A stretch of 35,639 nucleotides of DNA from Rahnella rivi (GCF_019049655.1 NZ_JAFMOX010000036.1:1-35639); one strand, 5' to 3'. Numbered from the stretch's first letter, positions 16,582 through 24,889 are shown. Notes: generated by a model from the letters alone, not told the origin. Translations and numbers: made by a program.

Positions 16582-17349
16582 ATGCTTTTAACGCAGGTGG
16601 AGGCGGTTCCTGGCTACTTTGAAAGAATGTCCCCCTTCAACATGGATGTGCTGAAATGCGTGGCCCTGGCCGCCATGCTTATCGACCATATGAATGACAT
16701 TCTGTTGTCGCCCTCGAGCTTACCGCTCTACGCCGTTGGTCGCATGGCCATGCCGCTGTTTGCACTTATCTTCGCGTTCAACATGGCGAAACAGCCGGGC
16801 CGTGCCCAGGAACTGGCGAATCGTCAATGGAAGTGGGCGGTCATTACACAGCCTTACTTTGCCTTTGCCTTTTACGGACATCAGCCCTGGTACGCGTTGA
16901 ACATTTTGTTTGTCTTTGCGGTATGCAGCCAGCTGGTCGCGTGGGTCTATCCCCGGACGCAGTATTGCTGGATGAAAAGCATTGTGCTTATCGCAGTCTT
17001 CGTATGGCCGCTCTCACTGGCCAGCTATGGGTTAGCAGGCATTGCCTTTGTGTTGATCTCAGTTCTGATGTTCGCCAGCGTCACGCCAGGAACGTCAGTA
17101 TTACTTCTTTGGCTTTTATCACTGTTCAGTTTAAATGCCGCATCTTTAATGGCTGCATCACTGCTCAACGTGGTCGTGTTCGCCATCATTCCCACGCTGT
17201 GTTTACCGCTTTTTATGCTGACTTTAACGGATAACATCCAAAGGTCAGAAAAACGCTTTTTACCTCGGCAAACGTTCTACTGGTTGTACTGCGGCCACCT
17301 TCTGATATTAGGCATAGTTTCAGTGTTAATCAGAGCTGGGATTAGGTGA
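16582..17349 (+). CDS. traX: TraX-family membrane protein
   Basis: This 255-residue polytopic inner-membrane protein belongs to the TraX family, whose F-plasmid member acetylates the N-terminus of F pilin. The family start is clear: MDVLKCVALAAMLIDHMNDI (about 14-33), then the RMAMPLFALIFAFNMA segment (about 54-69). Seven or eight hydrophobic segments follow up to GHLLILGIVSVLIR. No pilin or other transfer genes are present in this window, so acetylation of a conjugative pilin cannot be checked. TraX homologues are often kept on plasmids next to replication or resolution genes, and a wider acyltransferase role is possible. The ATG directly abuts the resolvase stop. Confidence 0.85.
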   Translation: MLLTQVEAVPGYFERMSPFNMDVLKCVALAAMLIDHMNDILLSPSSLPLYAVGRMAMPLFALIFAFNMAKQPGRAQELANRQWKWAVITQPYFAFAFYGHQPWYALNILFVFAVCSQLVAWVYPRTQYCWMKSIVLIAVFVWPLSLASYGLAGIAFVLISVLMFASVTPGTSVLLLWLLSLFSLNAASLMAASLLNVVVFAIIPTLCLPLFMLTLTDNIQRSEKRFLPRQTFYWLYCGHLLILGIVSVLIRAGIR

Positions 17350-17539
17350 TAAAAATCCAAACGGATGCCGGAATGAGTCAACGTTGCCGCGTTGGCCCGA
17401 CTCGCAGGCAATCACGGCCACTCAATGGCGAACCGGCGGGGAGCAGGTCAAAAGTAACAGCGTCATTTGAATTGTAAGGAATAGAAGTAAGAGTTAAAAT
17501 GGTACCACTTTGATATCAATATAATGCTGAGACGGTGCC

Positions 17540-18175
17540 ATGATTATACTTATTGGGAGCCAAAAAGGGGGCTGCGGAAAATCCACCACCGCGGCAAATA
17601 TCTGTGCCGAGCTCGCCAGACAGGGTAAGGACGTCATGCTGGTCGACGCCGACCGTCAGGGCACGGCCTCTAACTGGATCAGCGACCGGAACCAGAACGC
17701 CTCCCTCACAAAAATCCACAGCATTCAGAAGTTCGACAACATCCATGAAACGCTCTCAGACCTGAGCAAACGCTATGAGTATGTCGTGGTGGATTCCGCA
17801 GGGCGCGACAGTCGGGAACTGCGCACCGGTATGAGCGCCGCCGACGTGCTGATCGTCCCTTTTCGTCCCTCGCAACCCGATCAGGATACGCTGCCCGCAC
17901 TGCAGGACATCATTACGATGGCGTTAGATCTCAATCCCAAACTTCGGGTCAAAGCGCTGCTGACCATGGCGCCGACCAACCCGATCGTGAATGAGACTCA
18001 GGATGCAAAAACCTATCTGACGGATTATCCGGTGCTCCAGCTGGTGAATACCATCATTCGGGACCGTAAAATCTACCGCGACTGCATGTCAGAAGGTAAG
18101 GGCGTGGTGGAGATGGACAACGGCAAAGCACGCGGTGAGATCCAATGTCTGGTACAGGAGATTGTGAAATGGTAA
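17540..18175 (+). CDS. ParA/ParF-type partition ATPase, locus 2
   Basis: This 211-residue type Ib partition ATPase has deviant Walker A GSQKGGCGKSTTAA at residues 6-19, VMLVDADRQGTASNW for the A' region, and Walker B YVVVDSAGRDSREL. It has the same length as the locus 1 ATPase and a shared C-terminal pattern (RKIYRDCMSEGKGVVE versus RKVYRDVMSEGKSVLE). The two are paralogous systems, but clearly diverged. Unlike locus 1 it has a canonical GKS triplet. The upstream 190 bp (17350-17539) should contain promoter and centromere; GGTACCACTTTGATATC is visible but no tandem repeat array is obvious. Confidence 0.93.
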   Translation: MIILIGSQKGGCGKSTTAANICAELARQGKDVMLVDADRQGTASNWISDRNQNASLTKIHSIQKFDNIHETLSDLSKRYEYVVVDSAGRDSRELRTGMSAADVLIVPFRPSQPDQDTLPALQDIITMALDLNPKLRVKALLTMAPTNPIVNETQDAKTYLTDYPVLQLVNTIIRDRKIYRDCMSEGKGVVEMDNGKARGEIQCLVQEIVKW

Positions 18176-18429
18176 AACGCAGAGAACGGGCGGCACAAAC
18201 AGCCGATGCCGATAAAATTGAGGCTTTTGCCGCGCTCGCAGAAAGCATGCCGGCGCAGAAACTCAGCCTGCCCAAAGATGCCAAGCGAGACTATAAAGCT
18301 ATCCGGGTACCCTTTAATGAGTTTGAGTTTACCCAGCTGGAGTCACTGTGTGAGAAAACCCAGCGCTCAAAGCTCAATATGATCCGCCATGCGTTATCCT
18401 TCTACGCCGAAAATGGGCTGGGTGAATAA
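18169..18429 (+). CDS. Ribbon-helix-helix partition protein (ParG-like), locus 2
   Basis: This 86-residue protein starts at an ATG inside the last codons of the ATPase gene (AATGGTAA), giving a 7-bp overlap and tight coupling. The N-terminus is charged (MVKRRERAAQTADADK). The C-terminal half has YKAIRVPFNEFEFTQLESLC and then SKLNMIRHALSFYAENG, which fits a beta-strand followed by two helices. It is the likely centromere-binding partner of the ATPase. It differs from the locus 1 protein in sequence and in the lack of adjacent heptad arrays. Confidence 0.75.
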   Translation: MVKRRERAAQTADADKIEAFAALAESMPAQKLSLPKDAKRDYKAIRVPFNEFEFTQLESLCEKTQRSKLNMIRHALSFYAENGLGE

Positions 18430-18458
18430 CGCTAAAAAGACACTAATTTAGTACCAAT

Positions 18459-18490
18459 AAGGAGCTTTTATAGTATTTAAAAGGCTCCTT
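18459..18490 (+). terminator. Stem-loop after partition locus 2
   Basis: AAGGAGC-TTTTA pairs with TAAAA-G-GCTCCTT (one bulged base, 7-nt loop), 30 bp after the partition operon stop. It lacks a long T-run, so strength is uncertain. Confidence 0.5.
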
Positions 18491-18495
18491 AATTA

Positions 18496-18633
18496 TCATT
18501 CATTCTTCACTGGATCAGAACAAACCCAGCCAGGCTTATCTCTCCTTTTATATCCTTCCCCACGTTCATCCTTGCACTTCTTTGAAAGAATGTGTGACCA
18601 ATCAAAAAATATGTATGCCGAAATAGTACCAAT
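18496..18633 (-). CDS. Possible 45-residue peptide without a standard start
   Basis: Read leftward, an open frame encodes GTISAYIFFDWSHILSKKCK and then a basic, Trp- and Cys-containing tail (KPGWVCSDPVKNE). No ATG, GTG or TTG opens it. An ATT at 18633 preceded by ATAAGG is the only candidate. It may be the end of a decayed gene, and the composition is more protein-like than its surroundings. Confidence 0.18.
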   Translation of the reverse strand: MGTISAYIFFDWSHILSKKCKDERGEGYKRRDKPGWVCSDPVKNE

Positions 18634-18661
18634 AAGGAACCTTATTTGTGCCTTAACGGTG

Positions 18662-19453
18662 TTATTTTTGCATCAAAAAGGCACTTGAAACATGCGTTTC
18701 TTTCAGCAAGCTAACGGCCTGGGACTCAGGCATGCTGAAGGTGATCTGTTGACTGGCCGCAATATCTAACGCAAACACCCGCGTATACACTTCCGTACTT
18801 TCCGCTTTCTCATGGCCGAGCAGTGCCTGCAGCACCTTCAGCGGCGTATGCTGATAGCAGTGGTGCATGGCGTAGCTGTGCCGGAAGACGTGCGGCGTGA
18901 CCGGTACCGAAAACGTCACGCCGTCACGTCTTGCCTCATCGACAGCCCGGGTTAGCCAGTTTCGCACGGTTCTGTCGGTGGCCGTCCAGATGGGGAGCGG
19001 ACGACGTTCGCCGGTCTGCGCATCGGTCTCAATCCTTTCGCGCGTACTGGCAAACAGCCGGCGCAGCTCGTCCACAAACCCCGGATCGGATAAAGGCACC
19101 ACGCGGTTGGCTGATTTTCCCTTGGCCGGACGGCCGGTGCCGGCGCGGCGCTGCTTGGCGGTGCGGATCACCACGTGCGGGTAATCGCCGTTAAGCCGGA
19201 AGTCGCGCCTTTTCAACGCCAGCACTTCATTGATCCGCCCGCCGGTATTCCACAACGTGGAGACCAGGGCGTGCTGTGACCAGTCGGGCAAGTAGTGGAG
19301 CAGGGCGCTGACCTCCGGCAATAAAAGGTATCGTGGCAGGTCGGCATAGGCCATGGCCATCTGGCGGAGAGCCAGCGCGCGCCGGTGATCTTCCGGACGC
19401 ACCATTAACATCGGGCGACGCTCCGGTCCCGGCAGCGTGGTCAACTCAGTCAT
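18662..19453 (-). CDS. resD: Tyrosine recombinase, ResD (F plasmid D protein) type
   Basis: This 263-residue phage-integrase-family recombinase is closely related in pattern to ResD of F, which resolves plasmid multimers at a site in the origin region. The start MTELTTLPGPERRPMLMVRPEDHRRAL... leads into the short N-terminal domain. Catalytic residues are in place: Arg in NTGGRINEVLALKRRDF (about 69-85), His-x-x-Arg in PHVFRHSYAMH (about 187-197), His in LGHEKAESTEVY and the nucleophile Tyr in STEVYTRVFALD. The gene is GC-rich compared with its flanks. A broken paralogue lies 1 kb to the right (20484-20630). Confidence 0.92.
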   Translation of the reverse strand: MTELTTLPGPERRPMLMVRPEDHRRALALRQMAMAYADLPRYLLLPEVSALLHYLPDWSQHALVSTLWNTGGRINEVLALKRRDFRLNGDYPHVVIRTAKQRRAGTGRPAKGKSANRVVPLSDPGFVDELRRLFASTRERIETDAQTGERRPLPIWTATDRTVRNWLTRAVDEARRDGVTFSVPVTPHVFRHSYAMHHCYQHTPLKVLQALLGHEKAESTEVYTRVFALDIAASQQITFSMPESQAVSLLKETHVSSAFLMQK

Positions 19454-20483
19454 CGGTCATCTTCCCCTTCAAACAGAACCGCAAATTTCATCACGTTTGG
19501 CCAAAAACGGCCGAGATCGCGCTACGTAAAAAATAGCGGACTCACCCCCTGACCGCTTTTCAGAATTCACACAGCGCGATCTTCGCAAAATTGTCCGCCG
19601 GCGGCGGCTAAGGTGGTCATTTTCGCCCAGCGGCGGGGCGGATACCACGGCAAAAACTCGTGGGCGCTTCCGGTCATACTTTCCGACTTATGGAATTATG
19701 CCATAAAACGGAATCAAATAATTTGGCGTGTTGTGCAGCCAGGATCCAAAAAGGATCCTTTTGGCACTGTATCTAGTGGATGGTTACGGATATGAATACC
19801 ACATAGTGGGGTTTAGGCCATAATCCCACCCGGCGGTCGCGGTTGCCGGTAATGGCAGAAAACGGAATGCGATGGGTCCGGGGGTGACAAGCGGTTAGAT
19901 TTCGCAGAAGAGGGAGACTGCTTCGGGAAGTGGGATTTTCTCGTCATTGCACAGGCTGAGTTTAGCTACGTGAATTCTGAAAACTTTCGTGGGGTATAAG
20001 GCTCAATTTTTTAATCTCCGCAATCTGCGTCGCAGAGCCGGCTTTCGGGGGCTATTATCCTGTGATTAAACACCGTGTGCCGAAAATTCGCGTCGCGATC
20101 GAGTGGAATAAATACCAAAATGGCGATCTGCCGTTTTGGGGAGTTTTCGGCTATACGGGAAAAAGCCCAACGTGCGGGGGAGGGGATAGGGCGGTCGGGA
20201 ACGCCCCCGTTTCCGCCGCCTTACCGCACCAGACGGTATGCAAGCCCCTGATACATTTACAATTATACCAGAGTGTTCGCGCTGCGGGCGAGTTTAGGAT
20301 GAGTCTTTATCCGCTGGTTATTTTGCGCTTAACCTGCTGACGCACATAGAGAAAAAGCCGATACGGGGTGACTGAGTAAAAAGTTGGGCAGTCTACGGGT
20401 AACCACAAAATTTATAAGGAGGCTACGTCCACCGGTGTGCAACAGGAGTCCGGGATATGAACCAGTGGCATTAGCAGAATAGC
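19454..20483. other. About 1 kb without a supported gene
   Basis: Composition shifts from GC-rich (19454-19680) to mixed. Small stems are present, such as GGCCAAAAACGGCC (near 19498-19512) and AGGATCC-AAAAA-GGATCCT followed by TTT (19741-19762), the latter terminator-like. A 92-codon open frame at 20062-20340 has no ribosome-binding site and an unlikely composition. The recombination target of the ResD-like enzyme could lie here but was not identified. Confidence 0.45.
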
Positions 20484-20630
20484 GAAGTTATGCGGTACTC
20501 GGGCTTACCGCTCAAGATGTTACAAGGGCTGATGGGGCACAAAAATATGAAGTCGACTGAGGTCTCTATGCGGATATTGGATATCGTTGCTCTTCACCGG
20601 ATGTGTTGCAGCCACTCATTATTGTCGTAA
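20484..20630 (+). pseudogene. Relic of a ResD-like recombinase C-terminus
   Basis: Reading MRYSGLPLKMLQGLMGHKNM then KSTEVSMRILDIVALHRM and a stop, this is the C-terminal catalytic part of a second ResD-like recombinase. It aligns with the intact copy's PLKVLQALLGHEKAESTEVY. The His of the GH motif survives, but the nucleophilic Tyr is replaced by Ser. Everything upstream of the alignment is lost. It shows that the plasmid once carried two such genes or has rearranged. Confidence 0.75.
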
Positions 20631-20908
20631 TTAATGAATAGCGGTTTAAATCGAAGAATAAACGGGTTAAGTACGATGACGGCAAAAATATAAAGGAGTT
20701 GAACGTATATCGTGTATTCTCTCTGAAGAAGGGGGGTTAAATGTTTGCTATTACAGTATTGTAATTTTCCGTTAATTTATATAACTAGCAGGCCGAAAAA
20801 AATGCCTGTATTAATATTTTTCAGTAGAGAAATGAAATAATAAATTTATTATACCTGCATTCGCAGCATTAACATCAGACTTTATACGTAATTTTTAAAA
20901 TCATCTCA
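20631..20908. other. AT-rich gap without a gene
   Basis: Only very short frames are present and no repeats were noted. It contains TAAAGGAGTTGAACGTATATCG, a ribosome-binding-site-like word with no usable frame after it. Confidence 0.35.
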
Positions 20909-21229
20909 CTACCATATGTTTGTTACATTTAATGAGTGCGAACTCATAGTTTTACTTCCTCCCTCAAAAACAAATTCATTTAACACTGATGCAAGTGATT
21001 TGAGATTAGTAAAATATTCGCCTCCGTCACCATGTCGTTCAAGACAATATCTCACCCTGTCTAATACAAATTTAGCATCCCAGGAATCAATGTATGTCCC
21101 CTCAATGCTATTGATATAATGAATCAACTCGCTTATCTCAACGAAACCGTATTTTTTAAGAGTGTTAATACATTCGCTTTTTTTAAGCATTGAAGCGTTA
21201 TCTTTCGTTGAAAAATAATTTATTTTCAT
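20909..21229 (-). CDS. Hypothetical 106-residue protein
   Basis: This intact frame begins at an ATG preceded by GAGGGTATCAG, a good ribosome-binding site. The protein is soluble and mixed in charge. Predicted helices include CINTLKKYGFVEISELIHYI (about 20-39) and WDAKFVLDRVRYCLERHG (about 50-67), with no signal peptide and no membrane segment. No family is recognised. It stands alone on an AT-rich island between the recombinase relic and the dsbA-like gene, and an inverted repeat lies in its promoter region (21291-21330), suggesting regulated expression. It could be a small regulatory or immunity-type protein, but nothing in the sequence decides this. Confidence 0.6.
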   Translation of the reverse strand: MKINYFSTKDNASMLKKSECINTLKKYGFVEISELIHYINSIEGTYIDSWDAKFVLDRVRYCLERHGDGGEYFTNLKSLASVLNEFVFEGGSKTMSSHSLNVTNIW

Positions 21230-21290
21230 CTGATACCCTCAAAATATTGTATGACTCACTGTAACATTACCCTCCAATGTTGTGGTTATA

Positions 21291-21330
21291 TATAGTGCAA
21301 CGTCGATTTTTTATAGATTAATGCACTATA
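21291..21330. promoter_or_regulatory. Inverted repeat upstream of the hypothetical gene, candidate operator
   Basis: TATAGTGCA (21291-21299) and TGCACTATA (21322-21330) are exact inverted copies about 22 bp apart, 60-100 bp upstream of the leftward start at 21229. Each half also contains a TATA-like -10 word. The spacing fits two half-sites for a dimeric regulator. Confidence 0.4.
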
Positions 21331-21791
21331 ATTAACTATTAAATAGATTTATATTTCATATCTACGCGAGTCTTAATGTGTTTTACATTAACTGAAAAGT
21401 GGTTAGCACGATGATGTTCAAGGAAAAGTCCCACGCCATGAACATTGACTGAGCTGATGGTTACCCTTCTTGTACACCCGTTATAAGCGGCACAAGTTAC
21501 TTTAAAATTAAGTCCGGTGATAAAAGTCGTGCAAAATCGTTCCTATCTCACAGGTAGAAACAGGAGCATTTTCATAAGATTAAGAAACTGGATAAGCATG
21601 GTCAGGACGCTGAGGTTGCCCCAAGCGAAAATGACGACAACAACTCGTCCTGACCTACAAAAAACTGCGCGAAAGATTAATGTGATGCGATCTGCAACCC
21701 CATGTGACGTCAGTGAATACTCTGACGGGTTACGTGGACACGATCGATTTTCATGATCACCTTAATTTTTGTTTGTTGGCATTGTTTAAAG
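21331..21791. other. Gap without a supported gene
   Basis: A 79-codon frame at 21517-21756 is Arg/Thr-rich and lacks a ribosome-binding site; it is taken as noise. The region may be decayed mobile DNA, but no family could be named. Confidence 0.35.
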
Positions 21792-22439
21792 TTATCGCTC
21801 CAGCAATGCTTGAACTGTCTGAGTAAAGCCGTCGACATAGCCTTCGGGAGTAGAAGCAGTAATACCGCCATTATTAATTTGATATGTGCCTTTTACGTAA
21901 AATGTTGGTGTTCCTCTGACTGAGTATTTTTCCATCGCAGAGTTTTGACGGGCAATAAATTCTTTTACCATAATACTTTGGCGCGCATTTTCGTACACAG
22001 CAGCATCAATTCCTCTTTCGGAAAAAACATCTTTAATATCAGAAACGCTGGTTATTTTTTTATTGTGCACTGCTTCGAACAATGGTTTCTCAATATCATC
22101 TGTTTTACCCATCACCGTGGCAATGGCCCAGGCCTCTGTCAGCTCATTTCCTAGTGGCCCCATGACACTGACGTGATATTTGATAACAGTTTCACCGTTC
22201 GGAAGGATCTTATTAATCCCGTCTGCGACGGGATAGTTTTCGACAAACTGATAACAAGGGTTGCAATAGAATGAGAAAAACTCTATCACTTTCGGCTGTG
22301 AATGAATGGGATTTGCTAACGTAGAGTATTCTTTTCCTTCCTGAGGGATGGACTGATTTTTCGCAGTATTAGTTTGAGCATAACCGTGAAAACATAAAGT
22401 TAACAACATCAGAGTTGCGAATTTATTAAAAAGAGACAT
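21792..22439 (-). CDS. DsbA-like periplasmic thiol:disulfide oxidoreductase
   Basis: This 215-residue secreted thioredoxin-fold protein has a signal peptide over about 1-21 (MSLFNKFATLMLLTLCFHGYA). The active site CNPC is at 59-62 within FFSFYCNPCYQFVENYP, where DsbA has CPHC. The cis-proline loop is RGTPTFYVKGTYQINNGG. Overall length matches DsbA. The Asn-Pro dipeptide between the cysteines should change the redox potential relative to DsbA, as in specialised relatives. It is likely to introduce disulfides into envelope proteins. The fimbrial subunits, the Cys-rich adhesin candidate and the three-cysteine microcins in this window are possible clients. It lies 72 bp downstream of the LuxR-type regulator on the same strand. 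Confidence 0.88.
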   Translation of the reverse strand: MSLFNKFATLMLLTLCFHGYAQTNTAKNQSIPQEGKEYSTLANPIHSQPKVIEFFSFYCNPCYQFVENYPVADGINKILPNGETVIKYHVSVMGPLGNELTEAWAIATVMGKTDDIEKPLFEAVHNKKITSVSDIKDVFSERGIDAAVYENARQSIMVKEFIARQNSAMEKYSVRGTPTFYVKGTYQINNGGITASTPEGYVDGFTQTVQALLER

Positions 22440-22511
22440 TCTATAATTCCGTCATTTTGTTAGTGGTCAATATGGACTGAGTGATAAATTATCGTGCTGT
22501 AATTAATATTT

Positions 22512-23099
22512 TTATAAATTATTTCCTATCATGCCGTTAGAGAGTAGCCACTTGTGTAAATCAGTGATGCTATTGAGTTGTAAATTGCGCATTGCAGCTC
22601 GCTTATGGCTGCTAACTGTTTTTCTATCAATCCTTAAGCGTTTTGAAATCTCGTATAAACTCATTCCGGATGAAATATAGCCTATCACTTCCCATTGTCG
22701 GGGGGTAAGTGCGAAGAAGGGGTTTTCTTGGTTTTCTTCACTCTCTGTTTCTGCATGCCTGTCCAAAGTCGTATGCATTACTTGATCTAATAGCGACGAC
22801 AAGCTGTTGTCGCACTGATGGCGATAGAATACTAACGCCATGTTATCAGTAACCAGATTAGGCATCTCTTGTGACTTCAGTTGTATAACTTTGCGATTTT
22901 CTAACAACCCCATCGGCATTACTTTGTTGGGACAATAGGAAGCCCAAAATATCAGGTCCGCCAGGGGGTATTGCAAAGGCAAGCTGAGGAATAGCACCTC
23001 AGTATTACGGGCATTAAAATACTTACGGATGGCTTGCTGAAGCCCGGCAACAAAAAACTGGTCCGTATCAACAATAAGTATTTTCAACTTCCGGGTCAT
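22512..23099 (-). CDS. LuxR-type transcriptional regulator
   Basis: This 195-residue regulator has a C-terminal LuxR-type helix-turn-helix (about 131-186). It reads LTPRQWEVIGYISSGMSLYE then ISKRLRIDRKTVSSHKRAAM and RNLQLNSITDLHKWL. The N-terminus resembles a receiver domain (KILIVDTDQFFVAGLQQAI), but the segment where the phospho-accepting Asp should stand reads PLADLIFWASYCP, so it is probably not phosphorylated in the classical way. Its size and layout recall fimbrial regulators of the FimZ/FimW and CsgD kind. The ATG overlaps the stop of the upstream PglL-like gene by 4 bp (ATGA), so it is coupled to it. Control of the divergent fimbrial operon is a reasonable inference. Confidence 0.85.
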   Translation of the reverse strand: MTRKLKILIVDTDQFFVAGLQQAIRKYFNARNTEVLFLSLPLQYPLADLIFWASYCPNKVMPMGLLENRKVIQLKSQEMPNLVTDNMALVFYRHQCDNSLSSLLDQVMHTTLDRHAETESEENQENPFFALTPRQWEVIGYISSGMSLYEISKRLRIDRKTVSSHKRAAMRNLQLNSITDLHKWLLSNGMIGNNL

Positions 23100-24889
23100 A
23101 ATGGCGCCTCCTGAAGAGGATCAATATCCTGGTTTATAAAGCGCGAATCGTCAGGGAAAAGTGCGTGAGCTTCCAGCTGTAAACGACTGTGTGTCAATGC
23201 ATCCTGCTTATATTGCGCAATGGTTATCCAGGAGGCATAAACATTTTTATCGATACGTCGGGAAAGGTAACCGCGGCTCCACTGGACATAACCATCAAGC
23301 AGGCGATGGTCACCCGTTTGATTAAAAGTCAGCAATGCGTGAGTTTGCTGGTCATAGTGCCAGCGCTCGGTGTTAACCCAGGGATCAAACTTCATAACAC
23401 GTCGGGCAGATTCGATATCTGTTAAGCCGTCGCGTTCAGCGGTGGTTAAAACCAGATTTCCATAAAGTCCGATCATCGTCATAACGAAGACCGCGAAGGA
23501 AATCGCGGGGATCGTAGTGGCTAAGAGTGCAGAAGTTCTAAGGTTAAGTGTGGAACATTTATTGAGCCTGTTGATCTTGCGATCCAACGTAGCCAGTAAC
23601 AGTAAAAATATCGTCCAATGCGCAGCGGAAAGGCTAAATGGATATTCCGTTTGTGTATGTAAAGCGATAGGCAGCATCACAATACAAAGTGCCGTTGCAT
23701 CACCTGCAGAGTATGTGAATTGGCGATGTTTGGTACGGTCGCACTTTACCGCCGATTTGACCAGATATAGTGCGCAAGCCACTAACAACAGCATACCTGC
23801 CAACGCCACCAGGCCTCCTTCTACCCACCAAAGCAACAGCTCATTGTGCGGATGCCGTGCAATCTCAACAACATGTGTGTATAGACTTTGCGCCAATCGA
23901 AAATGTTGAAAGCTGTATTCAAACCCCCCATAACCCCAGCCTGCCAGAGGCTTTTCACCAATCATTGCCAGTGTATCGCGGTACATGGTGTACCTTGCAT
24001 GGTTTGAACCCGCATGGCTTACATACTCCAAACCATGCACAACACTTAATCCATGAAACAGTGTTAATACCCCTATCAGTATGCCCAGGGACATCAAACA
24101 AACAGCCCATATTGCACGCTGGCGGTGAAGGGGGTGTAAACGTATCAAAAACAGCAGGGCAACAGCGGTACCACCAATCCAGCCAATACGTGATTGTAAC
24201 CACACCAGTAGAGCAGGGAATAAGAGTAAGGTTAACCCCAAACATCCGGAGCGCAAGCGTTCAAACCTTATGTTGCTGCAGGAATAGAGAGGCAGCAGAA
24301 AGAGCATTAGTGCTAATGCCAATCCTGTAGCGATAAAGCTGGCCAGAACATTAACCTGCTGAAACACCCCTGATGGTCGGCCACTGAGCATTGGGTAACG
24401 AATAATCTCAGGAATGATGTCGGGTAAGGTGAACTGCAGCAGAGCGATCAAGGCCTGTAATGTGACTGCTGACAGAATAGTGTAATACAGCAAGGTGTTG
24501 CCGAAGCGCGGTGCTTTGTACTGCAATAAGGATGTATAGAACATCCACCCACCAAACAATGCTAACCAACGTGCCATCGCCGCATTACGCCATGAGGGTG
24601 GCGTATAGAGCAAAGGGATAGCCAAAATTATGATGGCAAGTAACGCCCAGCGGGCAGTTGCGGTGAGCCTGATTTTTTTACCTGCCGGCAGGGTCAACCA
24701 AATGCAAGTCACAATCAGTGCCATGATGGTCCAGGAAATAATATTTTGCGGCAATTTCATGCCGCTTCCCCCCATGTTTTGCAGATAAATCGGGTTAAGA
24801 AAAATCAACCATATCAACAGTAGCATTAAGGGTAATGTCGCCAAACCAAACTGGTCGCGCAGGGATAAAATGCGCTTCGCAAAATACAT
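23096..24889 (-). CDS. PglL/Wzy-like glycan ligase or O-oligosaccharyltransferase
   Basis: This 597-residue inner-membrane protein has about eleven hydrophobic segments and the hallmarks of the O-antigen ligase (Wzy_C) superfamily. These are RPSGVFQQVNVLASFIATG, QSRIGWIGG, and in the large periplasmic loop GWGYGGFEYSFQHF and ARHPHNELLLWWVEGG, with the conserved His-x-His-Asn-Glu. The long soluble C-terminal tail (about 480-597) is as in PglL-type protein O-oligosaccharyltransferases. These enzymes move lipid-linked glycans to Ser or Thr of pilins and other secreted proteins. The ATG at 24889 follows CAGGTGAAATA; a TTG 30 bp upstream is less likely. Its place beside a fimbrial operon, with a regulator and a DsbA-like protein, suggests a fimbrial or envelope target, which is unproven. 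Confidence 0.82.
   Translation of the reverse strand: MYFAKRILSLRDQFGLATLPLMLLLIWLIFLNPIYLQNMGGSGMKLPQNIISWTIMALIVTCIWLTLPAGKKIRLTATARWALLAIIILAIPLLYTPPSWRNAAMARWLALFGGWMFYTSLLQYKAPRFGNTLLYYTILSAVTLQALIALLQFTLPDIIPEIIRYPMLSGRPSGVFQQVNVLASFIATGLALALMLFLLPLYSCSNIRFERLRSGCLGLTLLLFPALLVWLQSRIGWIGGTAVALLFLIRLHPLHRQRAIWAVCLMSLGILIGVLTLFHGLSVVHGLEYVSHAGSNHARYTMYRDTLAMIGEKPLAGWGYGGFEYSFQHFRLAQSLYTHVVEIARHPHNELLLWWVEGGLVALAGMLLLVACALYLVKSAVKCDRTKHRQFTYSAGDATALCIVMLPIALHTQTEYPFSLSAAHWTIFLLLLATLDRKINRLNKCSTLNLRTSALLATTIPAISFAVFVMTMIGLYGNLVLTTAERDGLTDIESARRVMKFDPWVNTERWHYDQQTHALLTFNQTGDHRLLDGYVQWSRGYLSRRIDKNVYASWITIAQYKQDALTHSRLQLEAHALFPDDSRFINQDIDPLQEAPL

Larger units (their letters stand above)
18449..18638. 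repeat. Direct repeat TAGTACCAATAAGGA, two copies
   Basis: The same 15 bases occur at 18449-18463 and 18624-18638, 175 bp apart, between partition locus 2 and the ResD-like recombinase gene. They could be part of a centromere, a recombination site, or scars of an insertion. The left copy overlaps a stem-loop (18459-18490). Confidence 0.7.

Noticed and set aside
15787..19977. 13-bp direct repeat GCTACGTGAATTC flanking the second maintenance block as attachment sites
   Set aside because: Several 13-base matches are expected by chance in a window this long, and neither copy lies at a clear boundary.
20062..20340. 92-codon reading frame between the ResD-like gene and the recombinase relic
   Set aside because: No ribosome-binding site, odd composition, no domain, and it lies in decayed DNA.
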